This document shows positions 33,557 through 43,254 of a DNA stretch of 64,000 nucleotides, one piece after another; the first letter of the stretch is position 1, and the number at the start of each line of letters is the position of its first letter. The notes under the pieces were generated by a model. The model saw only the letters and a program-made list of their open reading frames with translations. It made no database searches and had not been told where the DNA came from. This stretch comes from CAVPCZ01 sp963779225 (lineage in GTDB: Bacteria > Bacteroidota > Ignavibacteria > UBA10030 > UBA6906), in the NCBI GenBank assembly GCA_963779225.1, contig CAVZWW010000003.1:3534001-3598000 (forward strand), given 5' to 3'. The position numbers and the translations under genes were made by a program.

Positions 33557-34550
33557 TTACCGGAGCGTGTGGCCCAGGTCTTCAGCATAGGCGAAACATG
33601 CGGGCGCACCGCCCGTGTGCCAGAAAAGAACGGTCTCCGATTGCTTCATTCTCCGCTTCCGGATCATATCCACCATCGCCCCGAACGCCCTCCCTGCGTA
33701 GACAGGATCCAGAATGATACCTTCCTGGGAGGCCATCAGGGAAATCGCCTCGCGTTCCAAAGCCCCAACGACTCCGTATCCCCCACCCAGATATCCATAG
33801 TCCACTTCGAAGTCAGCGGCAGTCACGCGCTCACTCAAACCCATAATAGCTGCAGTGGCGTTGGCAATCTCAGCCATTTCCTCCTCAAATCGATCCGGAT
33901 CCCGTTCGCCTTTGTCTATGCTGATGCCCAAAATTCTTCCGGTATACCCCAACACCTTCGCACCGAGAACGAGTCCTGCCTGAGTCCCTCCGGAACTGGA
34001 GCCGACGAACATCTGATCCACCACTTCTTTCCGTTCCTGGAGCTGTGCCATCAGCTCTTGCATTGCCACAAAATATCCCTGGGCTCCCACTCCATTTGAA
34101 CCGCCATACGGAATCACATAGGGGATATGCCCCTCCTTCCGCATCTGCCCGGCAATCTCTCCCATCCTCTCCAACCGCTTCTCGCGAGTCGTCCAGTGGA
34201 CTTCCGCACCCAACAAGCGATCGAGCAAGTAAGTTGCCGTTTGGCACCTCCGGCTCACTGCCACCCAGCACGAGCACACAACGCAACCCGGCTTTTGCAG
34301 CGGCTGCAGCGGTCTGTCGACAATGATTCGACTGCGCAGCCCCGGCAGTCAGGATTACATCGGCCTTCTTTGCCAGAGCATCGGCGATCAAGAACTCCAG
34401 CTTTCGCGTCTTGTTACCCCCCAGGGCCAATCCGGTCTGGTCATCACGTTTGATCAATAGTCGCGGACCACCGAGCGTAGTCGTAATACGCGGAAGGGCC
34501 TCGAGAGGAGTAGGCAACTGGGCAAGAGGAAATCGTGGTTGAAGGATCAT
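33557..34550 (-). CDS. D-cysteine desulfhydrase/ACC deaminase-family PLP enzyme (one-base frameshift)
   Basis: A fold-type II PLP enzyme. The N-terminal part starts MILQPRFPLAQLPTPLEALP and includes LALGGNKTRKLEFL with the PLP-binding Lys and AAQSNHCRQTAAAAA. The frame breaks near 34,226, where one extra base follows NGNLL. Removing it restores LLDRLLGAEVHW and the rest (YGGSNGVGAQGY, FVGSSSGGTQAGL, WHTGGAPACFAY), for about 331 residues, normal for the family. It deaminates D-cysteine or a related amino acid to a keto acid and ammonia; the exact substrate is not decidable. Confidence 0.88.
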
Positions 34551-34592
34551 TTTAAGGAATGTCGACTAATGCATGAGAATCGAGGAATCAGA

Positions 34593-34985
34593 CTACTTGA
34601 TGAAACGGATACACATCGGATACCGATACGCTGTGCCTTCGTTCGCTTTCACCATTGCGATGATCGTGAAGATCAGGCTGAATAGCGCGAGACCGATCAA
34701 CAACAAGATGCCGATGAGCACGATGATGAGGATTGCCGCCACGATGTAATAGATGGTCATGCTGATCTGGAAATTCAGCGCTTCTTTCCCCTGGTCGGCG
34801 ACAAGCGGAAACTCATCTTTTTTTATCAACCAGATCACAAGCGGGCCAAGGATATTTCCCAGGGGAATGACAAATCCGGCCAGCGCGCTAAGGTGACAGA
34901 GCATCGCCCAGGTATTCTGGTCCTTTGTGTTCACAGGCGGTGGCACACTGGACATCTGCTGCGGTGTTGTAGAAGTGGTATCCAT
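34593..34985 (-). CDS. DUF4870 (Tic20-like) membrane protein
   Basis: A 130-residue protein from MDTTSTTPQQ. After a polar N-terminus comes the DUF4870 pattern: TWAMLCHLSALAGFVIPLGN, VIWLIKKDEFPLVADQGKEA and LNFQISMTIYYIVA, with about three to four membrane helices. It ends with YRYPMCIRFIK. It is widespread in bacteria and of unknown function. It is transcribed divergently from the HTH gene at 35,230. Confidence 0.9.
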   Translation of the reverse strand: MDTTSTTPQQMSSVPPPVNTKDQNTWAMLCHLSALAGFVIPLGNILGPLVIWLIKKDEFPLVADQGKEALNFQISMTIYYIVAAILIIVLIGILLLIGLALFSLIFTIIAMVKANEGTAYRYPMCIRFIK

Positions 34986-35229
34986 GGGTTCTCCCGGTAG
35001 TTGTTTTGTGAATATAGAGGAAAAGTGGGAGGGTTGCAAGCATGCAAAACAAGGCAGAATCTACAAATTTCCAATGTGTCCATCGAACTTAGACCCTCCC
35101 TGAGACTCAATCTCCTGTTTCCAACCCAAAATGAGCGGTTTCCCACTGTCACCGATCTGGCACATCACGTGACATTATCATCGCAGTGGAAGATACGTTC
35201 CGTACAAAGGGGAAGGACGGAGTATACAT

Positions 35230-35685
35230 ATGGAAGAAACACAGGGGCAGCAGGCAGACGTAGTCCCAGGGGGGAACAGCAGTGTCGTGGGAGATTCTTC
35301 CCACGGGGGCTCATTGCACCCGCGGCTGGCCTGGATGATGTGCTATCAGGAAACACGAAACGTCCAGGAAGTGTGCCGGAAGTTCGGCATCAGTCGAAAG
35401 ACATTCTACAAGTGGTACAAACGATACCAGCAGAGCAAGGGGGCTTCAGCTGCATTGACTGACCGATCCCGCCGGCCCCACAGCTTCCCGAAGGCTACAC
35501 CGGCGGAAAATATACAGATTTTGAAAGAAGCAAAAGAAGAAACCGGTTTCGGACAGCGGCGTTTGCGCGCCTATCTTGAGAAACGGTACCACATCACGCT
35601 TTCGGAACGAACGATCTGGAAGATTCTGAAGAAGGAAGAGATGGCGGTAGAGGCTGCAGGGGAGCGGGCACAGGACGCAGCATAA
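35230..35685 (+). CDS. Lone transposase-type helix-turn-helix protein
   Basis: A 151-residue protein with the N-terminal HTH of IS481/IS3-type transposases: ETRNVQEVCRKFGISRKTFYKWYKRY, then LTDRSRRPHS and a second helical domain TGFGQRRLRAYLEKRYHITL. The DDE catalytic domain that normally follows is absent and the frame ends normally in an Ala-rich tail. A 55-base N-terminal extension rich in Gly/Ser precedes the HTH. It is either a domesticated DNA-binding protein or a transposase relic. A 10-base inverted repeat lies just downstream. Confidence 0.72.
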   Translation: MEETQGQQADVVPGGNSSVVGDSSHGGSLHPRLAWMMCYQETRNVQEVCRKFGISRKTFYKWYKRYQQSKGASAALTDRSRRPHSFPKATPAENIQILKEAKEETGFGQRRLRAYLEKRYHITLSERTIWKILKKEEMAVEAAGERAQDAA

Positions 35686-35699
35686 TTAACGGATATCTC

Positions 35700-35772
35700 G
35701 GAGCAGGCATTACGCAGCAGCAGAAGCAAGATCCGATGACCCTGCGCTGCCCCCCTGCATACTGCCTGCTCC
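35700..35772. repeat. Inverted repeat flanking a 53-base loop
   Basis: GGAGCAGGCA (35,700-35,709) is a perfect inverted repeat of TGCCTGCTCC (35,763-35,772). It lies between the convergent HTH and C25-peptidase genes. It could be a transcription stop structure or the end of a small mobile element linked to the HTH gene. Confidence 0.55.
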
Positions 35773-35827
35773 CGGCGCACTTACTTCAGGCATCAGGCCA
35801 CCCTGCATAATCGCTGAAATCGACCAA

Positions 35828-38800
35828 TCACCGCATCTTCACTAATTTCTCTATCCCACTGACGATCTTCCCGTCGCTACGAGTTTGCAGCTGGTAGAAG
35901 TAATAACCGTTGGCAATTTCGTCCCCCTCGCTGTCCCGGCCGTCCCACGGTATGCTGTTGAAGCCCACCTGGACCATACCCGGTGGTACAGTAATCTCGC
36001 GAATCTTGCGTCCGGTGATGGTAAAGATACGAATCGTAAGATCGTCCGGCGGACGCTGCCCCGTCAGCACGAATGTGAACGCCGTCTGGTCGGCAAACGG
36101 ATTGGGATAGTTGAAGAGTTTCAGGATTCTGGTTTCGCTCAGCACATTGATGCTGATCCGCCGCTGGAGTGAATCGGTACCTGCGGCACCGTTCAACCGG
36201 TAGACACGCACGGTAACATCATGGATGCCATCCTTCAACTCCGGAGCATAAGGGAGATCACTGCTCGATGAAACCTTTTTGTCAATACTCTGCGCAGTGA
36301 CAGCCCCATCAGGCTGGATAGGGATCCCGTCTACGAATACCGCAACACGTTCCTGGCCCGGAGGAACTCCGCTCAGGTTGACCAACCGGACGAGGAGCTG
36401 GGGCTGGTTGGAAACGTAATCTCCATCCATGAGCTGAACGCCGTCGGCATACACCTGCATGGTCGCTTGAAGCGGTTCCTGCAATGATGTGAAATCAATT
36501 GTGACGGTGGCGGTATTGTTCTCGACAACCAGATCACGCCCTCCCGTAGCCGGGGTCACATGAACTTCAAGTGACCGCAGACCGGTAAGACCGGCGCTCG
36601 AGAATCCCAGAACGATCTGCCGGAGACCGTCCACGGGAAGAGCGCCAACGGTGCCCGTACCCAACACAGGGTACCGATCGAGATTTGGATCGACGAGGCT
36701 GAGAGTGACACGCGCACTATCAGCGGCGCGGTAGCCGATGTTATGCACCGTAACCGGCAGACCGAGGTCGCCACCGCCCGGCGGGTCCTTCTGTGGCGAA
36801 CCGATGGTTTGCGGAGTGATCGCGAGGTCCGCCGGCGGCCCCATTGTGAGCGCAATGGACTGGAGCAACGGTGTGTACGCCGCGTCAGAGGTGCTGAGCG
36901 AAGCCTCGAGCGCGAATCCCGAATACTTCAAATTGGCGAATAGTGGGTCCATGCCGGCAAGCGACACGTGCGTGGATTCGGCGGGAATGGTTCGCAGCGT
37001 GTCCAGCGACCCGGCCGTCGTGCGTCCCAGTATGTGCAGAGTCACCTGTGTCTTTCCGGGAATCGTCGAACTCCCCCACCGCAGCGAGTCCATGTGCACG
37101 GGTGCGGGTATTACGGGCGATCGCCACGTACCATTGCCGATACTGAACACATTGGGTACGTCGAGAGCCACAACTGCGCTGTCGTTGGTAAGATCTTCAA
37201 GAGTTTCTGCCGGATACCCTTTGTGGGAAATGAGCGCCCAGGATTGTCCCGGCACGACAGAACGTATTTGCGTACTCCCGAGCGACTCGATGGCCGCATA
37301 GAGACTGTCGGTAACATTGGTCTTACCGTCGAAAATCACAATGATGGCAAGATAGCTTCCCGTCGGCGTGTTGCGGATATACTGTCGCATGCTATCGGCC
37401 TGAACGGCCCGCGCGGCAAGATCGAATCCGCGAACCGCAATTTCGCCTGTGAATTCATTAAGTCGAAGCACCAGGAAGCTGTTGCCGATGACCCACCAAT
37501 AGCCGCGAACGATCTGTTCATTCACGGCAATGATCGAGTACTTGTCGACAAGCCAATCGGTGCGCGAACCAAGAGAGCGAGCATACAGGTGTACAGGCGC
37601 ATGACGGATGAGGCTCACACCGGAGTCAGAGGTTGTGAGCTGCCGGAGCGACCCGCGGCTGAATTGTCCGGGAGCTTCGATGGCCACAGTGATTATGTCG
37701 CCGGTTTGCACCCCGATCTGAGTACGGAAGCTCCCCGATACCCAGGTGCCGTAGATGCCCGATGAAACAGTACGCGCACGCCAGTAGTACACGTGACCCG
37801 GGATAAGGTCGGGCGTCACCCACTCGCCGAAGACAGCCCCGGGGGTGACCAGATCGGAGGTGACCTTGTATCCGGATCCGAACGTCGCACTCGTATCCAG
37901 CTCGAACGTGTAATTGTACCCGGTATTCTCCGACCCTAGAGGCGATGTGACACGGAGGCGCTGCGGCCCCGGAGGAACCAGCATGCACTCCAACGGTCGC
38001 ACGGGAAGAACCACGTCGGCATACACGTATTGATCGTATACCACGGTATTATTGGCTTTTGTGACTTCTGCGATGGCACCGTCCGGATCCAGGGTGAGAG
38101 TGAGATGGTGCTGACCCGGTTGCCGTGCGGCTGGCCAGGGAAAAGCCAGAGTATCGCTATGGCCGGTTGCCCGAAAACGAAATCCACTTACTACAGGGTG
38201 CGATGAACCATTGTAGGCATCGACGATGGACGCCGTAACACTGTCCTCCGGGAGAAGTCCGTATTGATGTACGACGGTGCGGAACACGAGAGCGGTATCA
38301 AGTGGCGATGGCGATTCTGTATTCAGACTCAGATCATTCTGACTGATCGCGATGTCAGGTTGGAGAGGAATGGGCAGCTCGTTCAATGGATCGCCCAGCA
38401 ATGGGTTCAGATTCACCATGCCGAGGGTGATGTACCCTGAACCTGATTCCTGCCAGAGTTTGTATCGCGCAATCGAGGTAGCCACACCGAACCGACGGAC
38501 GCTGTCTTTCGACACGGCAGTCAGCATGTGGTTGACAAGGCGCGTACCGGAGTTTGCATAGCCGAGCGATGACGCACCCCACATCGCAATGGCGGCGCGG
38601 TTGTCCGCGAGCACGAAGTTTTCCGAGAGAACATTACTCGACGGTTCCGCGAATGCCGAGACGTTGCAGCTGGTGGAAGCAACAAATGGCAACATGCCGT
38701 TGGTGTTTTCGAGTTCGTTGGGATCGCCAATATCCACATTCCAGAAGCCGCCGCCGGAGTGACCGAGGAAATTCACAAAGGACAAACCACTTTTGAACAA

Positions 38801-41236
38801 CGCACGCATCTCATTCTTCCACTCGCCGTTGATCACGTCATCGGTCTTCTTGTAGATCCGGTACGCCGTACCACCAATGGGCGGCGCAACCACATGCGTG
38901 TTGATTAAAGGCTCGGTCAGCGCAGTGAACGTGGATTGCTCCACGGGCCCGTTGCCGCCGGTGATGAATATGAAGTTCTTGTTCCAGTCGGCAAGGACCG
39001 GCGTGTCAAACCCGATCACCTTGTCCACCATCCGCCTCGCCTGTACGGTGTCTGCAACAGGAATGCGTCCGATAATGAGTGACGAGAGGAAGGGATACAC
39101 GGGATCAAAACAACCGAACCAGTTATCCCCTGCCGGAACGCCATAGGCAGGAACAAAATCGGTCTTGACCGACGATGACATAAAGAAATGCGGATCCCAC
39201 GAAGCGTCACCAAAGAATAGCACTGACGACAGCGCCGGTGCCGCCCAGTGCGCATACGCATATGAGAGAAACGCCTTGATGGCTTCTGCACTCTTGAAGC
39301 CAAACCCAAATTCGTCATACAGGTCGTCCACATCAACGACCAGCGTCCGCACGCCGTTCTGTGCCGCGCGGTGCGTTGCAAGCGATTGGGCCACCGTCCG
39401 AAACAATCGGTGGGTGACGATAACATAATCCGCACCATCCGGCCTGTGACGGAGATCGATGAACTCCTTCCCGCGAATGCCGGAGGCGGGCATCCTGCCC
39501 CCCTGTGCTACGACTGCATAACGGTGGTGGCTGCCCAGCGAGTCTACGAACGCCACTGTGTAACCGGTCGCATCGGATCCTGTTATCACGCCGCCCGTTA
39601 TCCTGCGCAATGACCCGAGATCGACTACCTCAATGACGCTGTCGGGGAGTCCGCTAACCGCATATGATGCAACACCCGTACCTGCTCTGCCGGCAAACAG
39701 GAGCGTGCCATCACCCGCAAACAGATCGCGGGTGTACTCAACCTCAAACCAATCCAGATAGAACTGATTCGGGACACTTGGCGTTGCGACCGAGGTGATC
39801 TTGAGGACGTTTGAACCTTCCTTCAGCCAGGCGGCCGGCACAGCGGCGTGGAATAGTCCCCGTTTCCGGCCGGTGAATTGGACCTCCCCGGCCAGAGAAT
39901 CGTTTACCCAGAATCGGGCGATATGGTCGGGAATGTTGTAGTTCAGTGTGGTACTGTAGAGTTTCACGGTGACAACCGCGCTGTCGGCCCCGACACTCGA
40001 AAGATGATCGATGCTGAAAGGAAAGGTTGTTGTGGTATTTGGATAGAAATATGACCACACCCACCCTTCTCCCGCTACCGGCCCATTCTGGGTCACTTCT
40101 GCATCGCCGGTCCCTTCATAGTAATCGGTGTTCTGCTCAAAGTGCCTCACAACGCGTGCCGAGGAAAATGACGTCGTGGGCGCACCTTGGACTTCTGCGG
40201 CAATTCTGATGGGGGAACCCGATCCGGGCCCCTGGAAGGTGAGCCAGTACATGCTGGTGTCACTGTAGAAATCGTACGCAGTACTATCCCCCTGCCGGCG
40301 GAGTCCGTAGAATTCAATCGAAGTGTCGGGCCGCCAGAGGAACGGAACACTCTGTCCACGCAGGAACAACCGGGCATCGTTTTCACCGAACGAATTCATG
40401 CTGATGCCGGCACTCGACAGCTGCTGCTTCGAGACCACGTACCATCCGTCCTTTGCGACCGGGATGCGGAGGTATTGCCGGCCCGTTTCGAACCAGGTCC
40501 CTGTCGTATCCACAGGTTGCGGGTTGGTCGCGCGCGTATTCGCACGCCACATTCGTGCTTCATCGTAGTTTGCGATGAGGCTCCGATACACTTCTTCGAA
40601 CTGAGGATCGGTCTCCTGCGATCCTCCCGGATGCGCCCGGGCAGTGGTCGGGGATTGCGCGTAGCGAACGTGCAGTGTTCCGGAGATCAAACGGCGGAGC
40701 GTTTTTTGCGCGGGGTTGTACTGGTATGGAGCAAGATGGATGGTGCAAATGCGTTGCTGCCGGAGAACAAACGGAGGATCGACAATGAGAGTGTTCCCGG
40801 GCAGGAAAGCGTCGCGTGAATATGCACGGGAGTCCAGGGCATATTCTGAAACGGCTTCATGCTCCTCTGTCATGCGATAGGCCGGCGTAGGGGCGACAAG
40901 TACTCCCTGCACGTCCTCATAGACAGGATTCTGAAGGTCTGCCACAACATCGACATCAAACGGGACACCGATGGAAAGCTGTTCGGAAGGGAGATACGGC
41001 GATCCGGGGGCACCACCACGTTCCTGCGGTTCCCCCGAAAATATCGTGTACTCGCCACCCGGAAGTTGTACCTTCGATACAGGGCGGGGAACGGCATGCA
41101 CCGTGAATGACCAGCCGTCGGCATTCCGAGCGAGCAGACGAAATGTCCCACCGGTGTTTTCGGGAACAGCGGCGAGGGTCAGACCACCCGCGGCCCACAC
41201 CACGACCAAGAGCGCCCCCAGGATTCCCCTCCGCAT
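35828..41236 (-). CDS. Giant C25 (gingipain/PorU-like) peptidase with T9SS sorting domain
   Basis: 1,802 residues from MRRGILGALLVVVWAAGGL (signal peptide). The N-terminal propeptide (SPYLPSEQLSIGVPFDVDV) is followed by the C25 caspase-like domain with H826 (LGHSGGG) and C857 (STSCNVS). Next come CARDB/fibronectin-like modules, an ILEI/FAM3-like segment (FDLAARAVQADSMRQYI, about 1,360) and a C-terminal sorting domain (NYPNPFADQTAFTFVL, NGYYFYQLQT). This is a type IX secretion cargo or a PorU-like sortase. It follows the second WecG/TagA gene by five bases as the last gene of the polysaccharide operon. Confidence 0.9.
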   Translation of the reverse strand: MRRGILGALLVVVWAAGGLTLAAVPENTGGTFRLLARNADGWSFTVHAVPRPVSKVQLPGGEYTIFSGEPQERGGAPGSPYLPSEQLSIGVPFDVDVVADLQNPVYEDVQGVLVAPTPAYRMTEEHEAVSEYALDSRAYSRDAFLPGNTLIVDPPFVLRQQRICTIHLAPYQYNPAQKTLRRLISGTLHVRYAQSPTTARAHPGGSQETDPQFEEVYRSLIANYDEARMWRANTRATNPQPVDTTGTWFETGRQYLRIPVAKDGWYVVSKQQLSSAGISMNSFGENDARLFLRGQSVPFLWRPDTSIEFYGLRRQGDSTAYDFYSDTSMYWLTFQGPGSGSPIRIAAEVQGAPTTSFSSARVVRHFEQNTDYYEGTGDAEVTQNGPVAGEGWVWSYFYPNTTTTFPFSIDHLSSVGADSAVVTVKLYSTTLNYNIPDHIARFWVNDSLAGEVQFTGRKRGLFHAAVPAAWLKEGSNVLKITSVATPSVPNQFYLDWFEVEYTRDLFAGDGTLLFAGRAGTGVASYAVSGLPDSVIEVVDLGSLRRITGGVITGSDATGYTVAFVDSLGSHHRYAVVAQGGRMPASGIRGKEFIDLRHRPDGADYVIVTHRLFRTVAQSLATHRAAQNGVRTLVVDVDDLYDEFGFGFKSAEAIKAFLSYAYAHWAAPALSSVLFFGDASWDPHFFMSSSVKTDFVPAYGVPAGDNWFGCFDPVYPFLSSLIIGRIPVADTVQARRMVDKVIGFDTPVLADWNKNFIFITGGNGPVEQSTFTALTEPLINTHVVAPPIGGTAYRIYKKTDDVINGEWKNEMRALFKSGLSFVNFLGHSGGGFWNVDIGDPNELENTNGMLPFVASTSCNVSAFAEPSSNVLSENFVLADNRAAIAMWGASSLGYANSGTRLVNHMLTAVSKDSVRRFGVATSIARYKLWQESGSGYITLGMVNLNPLLGDPLNELPIPLQPDIAISQNDLSLNTESPSPLDTALVFRTVVHQYGLLPEDSVTASIVDAYNGSSHPVVSGFRFRATGHSDTLAFPWPAARQPGQHHLTLTLDPDGAIAEVTKANNTVVYDQYVYADVVLPVRPLECMLVPPGPQRLRVTSPLGSENTGYNYTFELDTSATFGSGYKVTSDLVTPGAVFGEWVTPDLIPGHVYYWRARTVSSGIYGTWVSGSFRTQIGVQTGDIITVAIEAPGQFSRGSLRQLTTSDSGVSLIRHAPVHLYARSLGSRTDWLVDKYSIIAVNEQIVRGYWWVIGNSFLVLRLNEFTGEIAVRGFDLAARAVQADSMRQYIRNTPTGSYLAIIVIFDGKTNVTDSLYAAIESLGSTQIRSVVPGQSWALISHKGYPAETLEDLTNDSAVVALDVPNVFSIGNGTWRSPVIPAPVHMDSLRWGSSTIPGKTQVTLHILGRTTAGSLDTLRTIPAESTHVSLAGMDPLFANLKYSGFALEASLSTSDAAYTPLLQSIALTMGPPADLAITPQTIGSPQKDPPGGGDLGLPVTVHNIGYRAADSARVTLSLVDPNLDRYPVLGTGTVGALPVDGLRQIVLGFSSAGLTGLRSLEVHVTPATGGRDLVVENNTATVTIDFTSLQEPLQATMQVYADGVQLMDGDYVSNQPQLLVRLVNLSGVPPGQERVAVFVDGIPIQPDGAVTAQSIDKKVSSSSDLPYAPELKDGIHDVTVRVYRLNGAAGTDSLQRRISINVLSETRILKLFNYPNPFADQTAFTFVLTGQRPPDDLTIRIFTITGRKIREITVPPGMVQVGFNSIPWDGRDSEGDEIANGYYFYQLQTRSDGKIVSGIEKLVKMR

Positions 41237-41241
41237 GAATA

Positions 41242-42000
41242 TCACTCCCGTCCCCGGATTGCCTGGAACAGCACCTTGAGAAAGAAGAGAGGATTGCCGA
41301 TCAGATATCGCTTCCACAAACGGCCCGGCTCCTGAATCAACCGGTATACCCATTCCAGCCCGTGATTCGCCATCCATTCAGGAGCAATTCTTTTCGTGCC
41401 GGACATGTAGTCGAAGAGAGAGCCCGCCGGCAAAATCGCCCGGACGTTGAGACGTGATCGATTTGCTTCGATCCAATCCTCCTGAACCGGCATACCCAGA
41501 CCGACAAAAAGAATATCGGGGGCTGCATCATTGATCTGCTGCACGACGATGTCGTTTTCCGTCCCCTGCCTGTCGAAGTATCCGTGATGCCACCCTTTAA
41601 TCTTCAATTGTGGAAAGCGCCGTGTAGCATGTTCCACGGCGAGATGGATCACAGGATCCTGTGCGCCGAGAAAGAACATCGAATAGCCTCGATCGAGGCA
41701 GAACGTACAGAGATCCCACGCCCAGTAAGTAAGCACAACGCGTGGAGGAAGCGTAAACCCCAGCACGCGCGCACCGAGCCGAACCCCCTCGCCATCACAG
41801 TAGACAATGTGCGCGGAGTTGAGAAATGTCTTGAACCGCGGCAGCTGCTGCGCGAGATTTATGGCATGGATATTCGCATACGCGTAGACATCCTTCCCGC
41901 CCCCTGCAATGCTGGCCCCGATCGCCTGATGCAGGCCACTCTTGTCAATGACATCAAGATGAACACCGAGGATATTTCTCTTAGGCATGAGTGCTCGCAT
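41242..42000 (-). CDS. WecG/TagA/CpsF-family (GT26) glycosyltransferase, second copy
   Basis: A 252-residue family member: IVYCDGEGVRLGARVLG, GLGMPVQEDWI in place of the usual SPKQE segment, and HGLEWVYRLIQEPGRLWKRYL at the C-terminus. It likely transfers the second sugar to an undecaprenyl-linked primer. The start overlaps the GT9 stop by about 20 bases; an alternative Met is at 41,988. It is only distantly similar to the copy at 5,189-5,992, so the two loci probably build different repeat units. Confidence 0.88.
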   Translation of the reverse strand: MRALMPKRNILGVHLDVIDKSGLHQAIGASIAGGGKDVYAYANIHAINLAQQLPRFKTFLNSAHIVYCDGEGVRLGARVLGFTLPPRVVLTYWAWDLCTFCLDRGYSMFFLGAQDPVIHLAVEHATRRFPQLKIKGWHHGYFDRQGTENDIVVQQINDAAPDILFVGLGMPVQEDWIEANRSRLNVRAILPAGSLFDYMSGTKRIAPEWMANHGLEWVYRLIQEPGRLWKRYLIGNPLFFLKVLFQAIRGRE

Positions 42001-43054
42001 TCAGGAGAGCACGTGCGCCGGGCAACGTTTGCATGGCAGAGAGAACCTCGTTGATTTCGATCTTCTTCATGCACGGGTCTTGAGGGTGCGTGCAAAAGGT
42101 CTGCGAACAGGGAGAACACTGCATCCGGTGATACAGAAATACGCCGCGTGCATTCTGTGGCGCAGTAAGTTCAGGCGAGGCCGGACCGTACAATCCGACG
42201 ACCGGCACTCCACACAGAGCCGCCAGGTGGAGAGGACCCGAATCATTCCCGATCATTGCCCATGCTCCACGAATCACTGCAGCAGTTTCCAATAGCGATG
42301 TTGAGGAAAAGACATGCGCCCGGTGCGCACCGGATACCGCATTTGAGGATTCCTCCCATCGACTCCGCTCTCCTTCCTCACAGACCACCACAACATCGGA
42401 TGCAAATTCAGTGCCGATACGCCGCGCGAGTTCCACAAAACTACCGGTCCCCCACTCCCTGTATTCCCAGGCTGCGAACGGATGAATCGCTACATACGGT
42501 TTCCGTACGTCCGACAGAAATCCCTCGATCCGCTGATCTGCCTGCGCCATACTGTCAGACCGAAAACCTAAAGGAGTCGTGGAAGCATCCCCGGCGATGC
42601 CGAGCACATCGCACACCTTCATTGCCCGAAGTGAGAAGTGCTCATACCCATAGCTGGCTTTCGCAGAGGCCTTACGCCCGAACACGTTTACGGGGGACTC
42701 GTGCAGATACTGAACCTGCGCACTAACAAAGCGCATATAGCCGGCTTTCACCCGGGCGCCACTACCCAGTGCCAGAAGAGCATTCCGCTTGCCGGGGCTC
42801 ATCGCACACGCCAGATCAGCGTGCACGCGGCGGATTTCACGCAATCCCCTGCCAAGACCTGTAAACTTCTGTGTCCCGGCAACTCCGATCGCCTGAAGAT
42901 CGAGATCCAGCGCCCGTACAAGGCAGGTGTATTTATCCTGCACGACGCACGTGATGAGCGCGTTCGGGAACGCTTTTCGGAGCCGACCCAGTGCCGGAAC
43001 CATGCATATGACATCGCCAAGGCGGGCCATCTCCACGACAAGAATCGAATGCAT
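41981..43054 (-). CDS. GT9-family (heptosyltransferase-like) glycosyltransferase
   Basis: A 357-residue ADP-heptose:LPS-transferase-like protein from MHSILVVEMARLGDV. Family signatures include HPFAAWEYREWGTGSFVEL (about residue 200), IGNDSGPLHLAALCGVPVV (about 265) and LYGPASPELTAP. Its C-terminal Cys-rich segment (CSPCSQTFCTHPQDPC) is common in the family. An earlier M at 43,117 exists but would add a stretch unlike the family. It sits in the second polysaccharide locus. Confidence 0.88.
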   Translation of the reverse strand: MHSILVVEMARLGDVICMVPALGRLRKAFPNALITCVVQDKYTCLVRALDLDLQAIGVAGTQKFTGLGRGLREIRRVHADLACAMSPGKRNALLALGSGARVKAGYMRFVSAQVQYLHESPVNVFGRKASAKASYGYEHFSLRAMKVCDVLGIAGDASTTPLGFRSDSMAQADQRIEGFLSDVRKPYVAIHPFAAWEYREWGTGSFVELARRIGTEFASDVVVVCEEGERSRWEESSNAVSGAHRAHVFSSTSLLETAAVIRGAWAMIGNDSGPLHLAALCGVPVVGLYGPASPELTAPQNARGVFLYHRMQCSPCSQTFCTHPQDPCMKKIEINEVLSAMQTLPGARALLNASTHA

Positions 43055-43126
43055 AACTAAAAATTTAGCAAATTCCGTAGCCAATTTCAACGAGTTGTGG
43101 ATCATCCAGGCGGGCAATGCGCGAGA

Positions 43127-43254
43127 CAGGCGTCTGGCAAGGGGAGTTACGGAGAGGAGTCTTACCGTGGGGAGGCGTTAAGTGAGGAGTTGTAGAGATA
43201 CTTCTTACCGTGTGAGTCTTGCAGAGAGGAGTTGCAGAGAGGCATCCTACCGTG
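43127..43254. repeat. Three imperfect 42-43-base tandem repeats
   Basis: On the minus strand three units begin with CACGGTA at 43,254, 43,212 and 43,169, each followed by AGRMKBYHTCTCY and a conserved AACTCC. The first unit covers the stop codon of the GT4 gene; the other two fill the gap before the GT9 gene. No gene is seen in this 190-base gap. Confidence 0.7.
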
